Shown here: positions 58,056 through 64,000 of the stretch, piece by piece | Position numbering within the stretch: the stretch's first letter is position 1 | Layout of the letters: every line of letters begins with the position of its first letter | Assembly (NCBI GenBank): GCA_023151115.1 | Contig: JAKLJP010000002.1 | Span: 186,001 to 250,000, forward strand | Source of the DNA: Anaerolineae bacterium | GTDB taxonomy: Bacteria; Chloroflexota; Anaerolineae; 4572-78; J111 | Direction: 5' to 3' | Length of the DNA stretch: 64,000 bases | Notes under the pieces: model-generated | The model's database searches: none | Seen by the model: only the letters and a program-made list of their open reading frames with translations | Told to the model about the DNA's origin: nothing | Position numbers and translations under genes: made by a program

Positions 58056-59705
58056 CTACCGGGCGTAAAACTGCCCATTATTGAGCAGGACATAGACTTT
58101 GGGCGCACTGCCCTTAAACATCAACCCCTGTTCAAAGGGCTGCGCCTGGCCCACATTATCAAAGCCGTACTCCCGGTCCAGGGCCCAGCCCAGCGGCCCA
58201 TCCGCCCCGCCCAGATGAGTCCGCCACAGCCAGCCAAAGCCACGTTTGGGTTCCACCAAGCCCGGCGGCGGAGTCAGCCCCACCCCCTCGGGGTCGCTGC
58301 CGTCCCATTTCCACTCCGGGGGAATCAACTGCCACTGCCCCTCTACTAGCTCCGTCCCATCCCGTTGCCGGTCAAAAATAAGATAAACCTGGTCGGTGTC
58401 TCTGCGCCAGAAGAGATGGCCGCCCTGAAACGTCTCTTCGGCAATGGTTGAAATTGTCTGGGGTTCGCCGGTAGGACAGCCTAATTGGCGGCGATAGTCA
58501 GGCCACAGCGATTCAAATGGGCCGCCGGCGCTGCGGCTGCAACTTTGGGCCAACTCCGTTGGCGTCGCTGTTGGCGCTGGCGGCGGGTCGGTGGGGACTA
58601 CAACGGGGGTGGGGGCCAGCGTTGCGACAGGCTCCGTCGGGGTTATCTCGGCAGAAGGGGTCGGAGTCGCCGGGCGGCTCAACATCCAGGCCACCCCGAC
58701 CGCCAGCAGCATGGTCATCAACACCGCGCCCAATCCGGCGGCCAGCCAGGGCAACCAGGGCAAGCCGGGCCGAACTGCCACCCGGTCAGGCGGGGAGGCT
58801 ATGGCTGGGGCCGGCGAAACGGGAGCAGAGGGATAGGGCAGTCCCGCCAAGGGTTGAGCGGAGCGGGTCAGCAAGGAGGCGGCCCCGGTACTTTCGACAG
58901 CCCGGCGCAAAGCTGTGACAAATGCGCCGGCGCTCTCAAAACGGTCGGCGGGCCGGGTGGCTAAAGCCGTTTGGATGATCTCATCCAGCAGCGGCGGCAG
59001 ATCGGATCGGGCCGATTCCAGCGAGGGCGGCGGCTCGTGGTTGCGCCGGTAGAGAATGGCCTGGCTCGCCTCGGCCAGATGGGGGATTTCACCGCTGAGC
59101 ATCTGGTAAACAATTGCCCCCATGGCGTAAACATCGGTGCGGACGTCTACCCCAGCACCCCGCCCCTGCTCCGGCGACATATAAGCCGGGGTGCCCAAGG
59201 CGATGTCGGTAATCTGTAGCGCCGCCGTTTCCGTCAGCCGAGCCAGCCCAAAATCGGCCAGAAAAACCCAGGTGCGATCCAGCAAAATATTGGTCGGTTT
59301 TACATCGCGGTGGATCACCCCACGCTTATGGGCATAGTCGAGCGCCGCTGCGGCCTGTTCCAGATAAACCAGCGCTTGTTGGAGGGAGAGCGGTTGGCGC
59401 ATCATATCACCCAGGGTACGCGAACCTTCAATGTAACGCATGACCAGGTAAATATACCGGCCCTGCTGCCCAAAATCATAAACCGGCAGGATGTGCGGAT
59501 GCTCCAGTTTGGCAATGGCCTTGGCCTCGCGCAAAAAATGGGCGCTAAAGTGAGGGTCGGCGGCCGAGGCCGGCGGCAGCACCTTCACCGCCACCCAACG
59601 CTCCAGGCCCGGCTGCCAGGCCTTAAACACCGCCGCCATGCCGCCCTGGCCGATCATTTCCACAATTTGGTACTGGCCCAATCTCTGGCCGATGAGTTCT
59701 TGCAT
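58056..59705 (-). CDS. Membrane Ser/Thr protein kinase with LGFP-like extracellular region
   Basis: 549 aa. Kinase domain about 10-275: IGQGGMAAVFKAWQPG, VAVKVLP lysine, HRDVKPTNILL, LADFGLARL, TPAYMSPEQG. A membrane helix follows (about 320-345), a Thr/Pro linker, then a Trp-rich extracellular domain with two LGFP-like blocks (LGCPTGEPQTIS...GGHLFW and GPLGWALDREY...GLMF) that may bind cell wall. No intervening sensor gene. Its promoter places the transcript start almost at the ATG. Confidence 0.92.
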   Translation of the reverse strand: MQELIGQRLGQYQIVEMIGQGGMAAVFKAWQPGLERWVAVKVLPPASAADPHFSAHFLREAKAIAKLEHPHILPVYDFGQQGRYIYLVMRYIEGSRTLGDMMRQPLSLQQALVYLEQAAAALDYAHKRGVIHRDVKPTNILLDRTWVFLADFGLARLTETAALQITDIALGTPAYMSPEQGRGAGVDVRTDVYAMGAIVYQMLSGEIPHLAEASQAILYRRNHEPPPSLESARSDLPPLLDEIIQTALATRPADRFESAGAFVTALRRAVESTGAASLLTRSAQPLAGLPYPSAPVSPAPAIASPPDRVAVRPGLPWLPWLAAGLGAVLMTMLLAVGVAWMLSRPATPTPSAEITPTEPVATLAPTPVVVPTDPPPAPTATPTELAQSCSRSAGGPFESLWPDYRRQLGCPTGEPQTISTIAEETFQGGHLFWRRDTDQVYLIFDRQRDGTELVEGQWQLIPPEWKWDGSDPEGVGLTPPPGLVEPKRGFGWLWRTHLGGADGPLGWALDREYGFDNVGQAQPFEQGLMFKGSAPKVYVLLNNGQFYAR

Positions 59706-59714
59706 CGTGGCTTA

Positions 59715-59743
59715 ATTATACGTGGGCTGCCAGTAAGCATCAA
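59715..59743 (-). promoter_or_regulatory. Sigma-70-like promoter giving a possibly leaderless kinase mRNA
   Basis: Minus strand TTGATG (59738-59743), 17-bp spacer, TATAAT (59715-59720). The expected start (about 59708) is only 3 bp before the ATG at 59703-59705. Confidence 0.55.
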
Positions 59744-59780
59744 CTTAAGGCAACTCCAAAAAGTAAAACTTCAGTTTTTA

Positions 59781-59838
59781 CGATGCGTGGTGCGTAACAT
59801 AAATGTGCCACGCACTACGCACCCCGCACTACGCATTA
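59781..59838. repeat. Period-7 inverted array
   Basis: GATGCGTGGTGCGTA on the left; CACGCAC, TACGCAC, CCCGCAC, TACGCAT on the right. Confidence 0.7.
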
Positions 59839-59904
59839 GACTTTCCCCGCTTCTTGGATTATATTCAGCCTCAATCATGCGCCTCTCGGAAAAGAGATAA
59901 TCCT

Positions 59905-60810
59905 GTGACTCCATTCCTGGGCGAACTCGCCGCCCTGGGCACCTCGCTGTGCTGGTCGGCGACCGCCACCTTTTTCACCCTGGCCGGGCAAAAAGTCGGC
60001 TCGATGGTGGTCAATCGAAGCCGCTTGCTGCTGGCTATTTTGTTTCTGCTGACTACCCACTGGCTGCTGCAAGGAACCTTGTTACCGCTTGCCGCCGGGT
60101 GGGAACGCTGGTCGTGGCTGGCCTTATCGGGCATCATTGGACTGGTGGTGGCCGATGGGTTTTTGTTTCAAGCCTATGTTTCCATTGGCCCGCGCCTGGG
60201 GTCGCTGTTGATGAGTTTGTCGCCGGTGGTCAGCGCGGTGCTGGCCTGGCTGGTGCTGGGCGAAAATTTGTCCTTGGGACAGATGGCCGGCATTGCCCTG
60301 GCTATTGGCGGGGTGATGTGGGTGATCTTAGACCGTAACGGCCTGGTGCGCGCCTCGCCGGATCGCCGCCGCTACTTGTGGGGCGTTTTGTTTGGGCTGG
60401 GCGCGGCAACAGGCCAGGCGGTTGGCCTGATTTTGGCTAAAAAAGGATTGGCCGGTGATTTTCCGGCGCTGTCGGGCAACGTTATCCGCATGCTGGCGGC
60501 GGGAACCACGCTGTGGGCCGTTACTTTTTTCCAGCGCCAGGCCGGAGAAACCGTCCAGCGGCTGCTGCGAGAGCGGCGGGCCATCTTGAATATCATCGGT
60601 GGGGCTTTTTTTGGCCCATTTTTGGGGGTCTGGCTGTCACTCATTGCCATTCAATTGACCCACATCGGCGTTGCCAGCACCCTGATGGCCCTGCCGCCCA
60701 TCTTTTTGCTGCCCATCAGCTATTTTGTATTTAAAGAACGGCTCGGCTGGTCGGCTATCATCGGCACGATCGCGGCGATGGTGGGGGTGGCAATTTTATT
60801 TTGGGTGTAA
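59905..60810 (+). CDS. EamA/DMT-family transporter
   Basis: 301 aa from GTG 59905 (AAAGAGA upstream); the longer frame would add repeat-coded residues. Ten hydrophobic helices in two EamA halves: FLGELAALGTSLCWSATATFF and RRRYLWGVLFGLGAATGQAVG begin each half; SPVVSAVLAWLVLGENLSLGQ and LPPIFLLPISYFVFKERLGWS end them. Exports or imports small metabolites of unknown identity. Confidence 0.88.
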   Translation: MTPFLGELAALGTSLCWSATATFFTLAGQKVGSMVVNRSRLLLAILFLLTTHWLLQGTLLPLAAGWERWSWLALSGIIGLVVADGFLFQAYVSIGPRLGSLLMSLSPVVSAVLAWLVLGENLSLGQMAGIALAIGGVMWVILDRNGLVRASPDRRRYLWGVLFGLGAATGQAVGLILAKKGLAGDFPALSGNVIRMLAAGTTLWAVTFFQRQAGETVQRLLRERRAILNIIGGAFFGPFLGVWLSLIAIQLTHIGVASTLMALPPIFLLPISYFVFKERLGWSAIIGTIAAMVGVAILFWV

Positions 60811-60811
60811 C

Positions 60812-61174
60812 ATGTTATTCTCACTCTATCCAACCATTACTCAAAACTATTTCTTTCTTTGCTTTGTGGCTGTATTGGGGACGCTGCAATGGGCGGCAGC
60901 CCGTAACCGCAAACCGGCTATTAGTCTGTTAGGCCCACGGGGGCTGGGACGAGTGGGGCAGAGTGTGGGAGCATTTTTAATTTGCGCCAGCTTTAGCTGG
61001 TTTTTTGCTGCCACGCCTGGTCTTTTTACACCGGGTCTGGCGGGAGGTGAGTTGAGTACCCTTTTTGCCGCCGGAGGCTTGAGCGCACTGGCAACGGCTC
61101 GACTGGCGGGGGCGTTGTGGCAGGGGGAGTTTTGGCGAAGCCGCGAAGATGGTTTCGCTAACAAAGCCGACTGA
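60812..61174 (+). CDS. Small polytopic membrane protein
   Basis: 120 aa from ATG 60812, 1 bp after the transporter's stop. Three hydrophobic helices (YFFLCFVAVLGTLQWAAAR; GAFLICASFSWFFAATPGLF; LFAAGGLSALATARLAGAL). Family unknown; probably co-transcribed with the EamA gene. Confidence 0.7.
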   Translation: MLFSLYPTITQNYFFLCFVAVLGTLQWAAARNRKPAISLLGPRGLGRVGQSVGAFLICASFSWFFAATPGLFTPGLAGGELSTLFAAGGLSALATARLAGALWQGEFWRSREDGFANKAD

Positions 61175-61257
61175 CCCCCATTACTTTTGACTGTCTCGGC
61201 AATCTGTCTGATAATAGGCAGGAGCTTTAGGCAATTTCAAGATTTAGTCTAAACAAG

Positions 61258-61320
61258 ACGTGATATGTGATGCGTGAGGATTTTTGCCTAGAATCCTCAC
61301 GCATCACGCATCACGTTTCA
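61258..61320. repeat. Period-7 inverted array upstream of the PAP2 gene
   Basis: GTGATAT, GTGATGC, GTGAGGA on the left; TCACGCA, TCACGCA, TCACGTT on the right. Confidence 0.75.
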
Positions 61321-61338
61321 GACCAATTCTCAACCTCC

Positions 61339-61950
61339 ATGACCTTCATCCGTTTTCTGGACCACTGGCTTTTCGGAGCGATTAATAGCCAGGCGGGACA
61401 ATGGCCCTGGTTAGACCGGCTGGCCCGCCTGCTGCTCAACGATTATTTTGTGCCGACCGTCCTGGCCCTGATGCTGCTGGCCCTGTGGTTTGAGCAAAAA
61501 AACCTTCCAGGTCTTAAAGACCGGGAAAGTTTAAAGAATTATAACCGGCAAGCCGTCTTGACCGCCAGTTTGAGCGCGGCTCTGGCCAATGCGCTGCTCA
61601 AGATCATCAATTTGCTTTATTTCCGGCCCCGCCCTTTTGCCGGTCACGCGGTCAACTTGCTATTTTACCGGCCCAGCGACTCTTCTTTTCCCAGCAATGC
61701 GGCCGCGCTTGGTTTTGCCATTGCCGCCGGGGTCTGGTTTTATAATCGCGCCTGGGGTTGGGGGCTGCTGGCCCTGGCCGCGCTGTTCGGGCTGAGCCGC
61801 ATTTTGGGCGGGGTGCATTACCCTTTCGACGTGCTGGCCGGGGCGGTGTTGGGCTGGGGGTCGGCCTGGCTCATCCGGCGGCAGCAGCGACTAGTGGAGA
61901 AGCTGTTGGGTTTGATTGAAAAGACAGCCGGCAGATGGGGTTTAGCTTAA
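61339..61950 (+). CDS. PAP2-family membrane phosphatase
   Basis: 203 aa from ATG 61339. Catalytic motifs: KIINLLYFRPRP (KxxxxxxRP), SSFPSNAAA (PSGH-type) and SRILGGVHYPFDVLAG (SRxxxxxHxxxD), between several membrane helices. Dephosphorylates lipid pyrophosphates such as undecaprenyl diphosphate or phosphatidic acid. In context it may recycle lipid carriers for the glycosyltransferases nearby. Confidence 0.9.
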   Translation: MTFIRFLDHWLFGAINSQAGQWPWLDRLARLLLNDYFVPTVLALMLLALWFEQKNLPGLKDRESLKNYNRQAVLTASLSAALANALLKIINLLYFRPRPFAGHAVNLLFYRPSDSSFPSNAAALGFAIAAGVWFYNRAWGWGLLALAALFGLSRILGGVHYPFDVLAGAVLGWGSAWLIRRQQRLVEKLLGLIEKTAGRWGLA

Positions 61951-61965
61951 AAACGACACACTATC

Positions 61966-64000
61966 ATGACACGATTAAAGCCAACTCCTGACCGCCGACC
62001 CGTTCGGCAAGTTCAGGGCGGACCGCCGACGGCCGACCGCCAGTCCTTATTCCATCATATCTGGCCTATCTTAATTTATTTTCTATTGACAATCCTGATG
62101 ACCTGGCCCACCGTTCTCCACCTGACCGGCGGCATCCCCGGCGACGGCTTCGACGGCTGGCAGAACTACTGGAATATGTGGTGGGTTAAAAAGGCCCTCC
62201 TGGAATTGGGGACTACCCCTTTTTTCACCGATTATCTTTACCCGCCCAACGGGGCCAGCCTACTCTTTCACACCCTCAACATTTTTAACAGCTTCTGGAC
62301 GCTGCCCATCCAACTCAATTTTGGACTGGCGATTGCCTATAATGCGGTCGTGCTGGTCAGCTTTACCCTGGCCGGTTACGGCGGCTATCTGCTGGCTCTG
62401 GATACATTAACCCGCCTCCGCTTTTCCGGTCGAGGACTGCGACCGGCAGCTTTTGTGGGCGGGCTGGTTTTTACCATGTCGCCGTTTCACTTTGCTCATC
62501 TGCTGGGCCACATGCAGGTTTTTAGTATGATCTGGCCGCCGTTTTATGTATTGTGGTTATTACGCACGCTGACCCCACCCCCAACCCCTTCCCTAAAAGG
62601 GGAAGGGGGCAAAGCCCGGAGAGAGGTCCGCAACGCTGTCCTTGCCTGCCTCTTTCTGATTTTAGCCACCCTGATTGACTGGTATCACACCCTCTACCTG
62701 CTTATCTTTACCGGCCTAACTTTGGGCTGGGTGTTATGGCAGCGAGCAGGTGAGCGAATAGCGAATGGCGAATCAGGAAATCATCCTCCACCCTCTATCT
62801 TCCATCTTCTAGCTTCTATCCTCTATCCTCTTCTGCTTATCGGCCTGGGGTTTGCGCTGGCGCTCTCTCCCATCCTTGTCCCGATGATCCGGGCCGCCCG
62901 CTCGACGCCGGAGCTGCAAATGGGGTTAGAGCAAAGCATCACCCTCTCTGCCGATTTGCTGGCCTTTATCCTGCCTTCAGAAATGCACCCGCTCTGGGGT
63001 CAATGGGCCAAAACCATCGCCGATAATTTTAGCACCACTCTTTCGGAGCGGCTCATCTTTGCCGGTTTTGTGCCCTTGGCCCTGGCTTTTTGGGCCATCG
63101 GGCGGAGCTGGCGGCAGTCGTGGCTCAAGTTTTGGGTATTTATCACCGCCAGCTTTGTCATCCTGGCGCTTGGCCCGTATCTGCACATTGGCGGCAAAAT
63201 TGTCACCATTGGCGGCTGGCCCCTGCCATTGCCTTATCTGCTGCTGTATCACACCGTCCCCTTTATCGGCCTGACCCGTTCCCTCAGCCGCTACGATTTA
63301 ATGGTCATGCTTGGCCTCGGCGTGCTGGCCGCCATCGGCCTGGCCTGGCTAATGGGGGTCAGGGGTCAGGGGTCGGGGGTCAGGGATGACGCACCACGTA
63401 CCACGCACCACGTTTCGCCATTCGCCATTCGCCATTCTCTCCCTCTCCTCGCCGCCCTCCTCATCTGCTTCGAGTTCCTTGCCATCCCCTATCCTATTTC
63501 CAAAATTGATACGCCGCAGTTTTATTTTGATTTGGCCCAACAACCCGGTGATTTCGCCATTGCCGAGCTGCCCATGAATTGGGACCGGCCCACGCCCATG
63601 CTGTACCAGACGGTACATGGCAAACGCCTCTTGACCGCCTACACCTCGCGCGACAATCCCCTGGAACTGGCCTGGCGCACGCCTGTTTTCCAACACTGGC
63701 GCTACCTCGGCCCGGACATCATTGATCAGCCGCTCGATCTGATTGCCCCGACGATCTTCTACGACTTCAACCTGCGCTATATTGTGCTCGATTACTACCA
63801 AATGCCGCCCGGCCCGGAACGCGAAGCCTCCGAGCGCTGGGTCGCCGCTGCGCTGCCCAATACCTTGCCCATTTATGATGATGGGCGCTTGAAAGTTTAT
63901 CCCACCCCGCTCCGGCGCGAGCCCCAGCCCTACCTGAGTTTGGGCCAGGGCTGGAGCAAACGCCAGGAAACGGCTAATAGCATCACCCGCGCCATCGCCG
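61966..64000 (+). CDS. Large polytopic membrane protein, glycosyltransferase-like (3' end cut off)
   Basis: At least 678 aa, open to the right edge. Starts MTRLKPTPDRRPV, then helix 1 (LIYFLLTILMTWPTVLHL) followed by GDGFDGWQNYWNMWWVKKALLELG and FTDYLYPPNGASLLFHTL, the acidic loop typical of GT-C-type enzymes. Several more helices follow, then a soluble tail (FAIAELPMNWDRPTPMLYQT). Three repeat-derived inserts are read in frame: TPPPTPSLKGEGGKARR, RIANGESGNHPPPSIFHL and VRGQGSGVRDDAPRTTHHV. The exact reaction is unknown. Confidence 0.75.
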   Translation, partial: MTRLKPTPDRRPVRQVQGGPPTADRQSLFHHIWPILIYFLLTILMTWPTVLHLTGGIPGDGFDGWQNYWNMWWVKKALLELGTTPFFTDYLYPPNGASLLFHTLNIFNSFWTLPIQLNFGLAIAYNAVVLVSFTLAGYGGYLLALDTLTRLRFSGRGLRPAAFVGGLVFTMSPFHFAHLLGHMQVFSMIWPPFYVLWLLRTLTPPPTPSLKGEGGKARREVRNAVLACLFLILATLIDWYHTLYLLIFTGLTLGWVLWQRAGERIANGESGNHPPPSIFHLLASILYPLLLIGLGFALALSPILVPMIRAARSTPELQMGLEQSITLSADLLAFILPSEMHPLWGQWAKTIADNFSTTLSERLIFAGFVPLALAFWAIGRSWRQSWLKFWVFITASFVILALGPYLHIGGKIVTIGGWPLPLPYLLLYHTVPFIGLTRSLSRYDLMVMLGLGVLAAIGLAWLMGVRGQGSGVRDDAPRTTHHVSPFAIRHSLPLLAALLICFEFLAIPYPISKIDTPQFYFDLAQQPGDFAIAELPMNWDRPTPMLYQTVHGKRLLTAYTSRDNPLELAWRTPVFQHWRYLGPDIIDQPLDLIAPTIFYDFNLRYIVLDYYQMPPGPEREASERWVAAALPNTLPIYDDGRLKVYPTPLRREPQPYLSLGQGWSKRQETANSITRAIA
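62571..62610. repeat. G/C-rich palindromic repeat in coding sequence
   Basis: CCCCTTCCCTAAAAGGGGAA core, translated in frame as part of the truncated membrane protein. Confidence 0.6.
62755..62830. repeat. Period-7 arrays in coding sequence
   Basis: GAATAGC/GAATGGC units, then TCTATCT/TCTATCC-like units, in frame in the membrane protein. Confidence 0.65.
63354..63455. repeat. Three different period-7 arrays in one coding region
   Basis: GGGTCAG units (63357-63387), ACCACGT/ACCACGC units (63392-63414) and TTCGCCA units (63415-63438), back to back and in frame. Confidence 0.75.

Noticed and set aside
1..64000. tRNA or rRNA genes
   Set aside because: No cloverleaf-like segments or rRNA signatures noticed in the intergenic spaces, though a covariance-model scan would be decisive.

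Overview
The window reads as a chromosomal segment of a GC-rich, probably filamentous member of the Chloroflexota (Anaerolineae/Caldilinea-like). That is inferred from the mix of genes: membrane-anchored Ser/Thr kinases with extracellular propeller-like or LGFP-like domains, a BTAD/NB-ARC/TPR giant regulator, GT39-type membrane glycosyltransferases, many GNATs and PIG-L/NagB-like pairs. I see no rRNA, tRNA, CRISPR array, prophage or transposase gene.

Layout. 1-5653: a branched-chain amino-acid-type ABC importer (livK, a GNAT, livH, livM, livG, livF running off the left edge), all on the minus strand. 5771-7167: two overlapping GNAT genes, divergent from a BTAD regulator (7295-10468). 10505-12818: OmpR-type two-component system. 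12959-14692: PIG-L deacetylase plus a divergent NagB-like isomerase. 14760-19828: a recD2 helicase gene cut in two by a 2.73-kb segment that carries a Ser/Thr kinase and is bounded by palindromic repeats. 19928-29360: GT39 enzyme, small membrane proteins, an ICL/PEP-mutase-like enzyme, an integrase-fold/TM/Ig-like protein, a frameshifted GNAT, an NnrS-like membrane protein, a DUF362 protein and a cyclase. 29624-32250: a histidine-kinase relic, a CheY-like regulator and a hybrid kinase. 32400-39739: nitrilase-like enzyme, cobS, a FabL-like SDR, proline dehydrogenase and two phosphohexomutases. 39743-41521: a type II restriction-modification pair (D12 adenine methylase plus NotI-family nuclease). 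41553-44617: cinA, a C45 acyltransferase and an AbrB/RelE toxin-antitoxin pair. 44697-51157: a complete peptide ABC importer (A-B-C-D-F order). 51379-61950: sarcosine-oxidase-like enzyme, L7/L12-like protein, P1 peptidase, pentapeptide protein, Rieske oxygenase, MOSC protein, a second Ser/Thr kinase, an EamA transporter and a PAP2 phosphatase. 61966-64000: a membrane protein truncated by the right edge.

The most striking non-genic signal is a class of short degenerate tandem arrays with a fixed period (mostly 7 bp, sometimes 8 or 9). Each locus has its own unit sequence, usually followed by its own inverted copy. They occur at more than 20 places, very often directly at a stop codon and sometimes in frame inside proteins. 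Separate families of roughly 50-100-bp palindromes are also scattered through the intergenic spaces. Together they suggest a genome actively remodelled by small non-autonomous elements, with recD2 as the clearest casualty.
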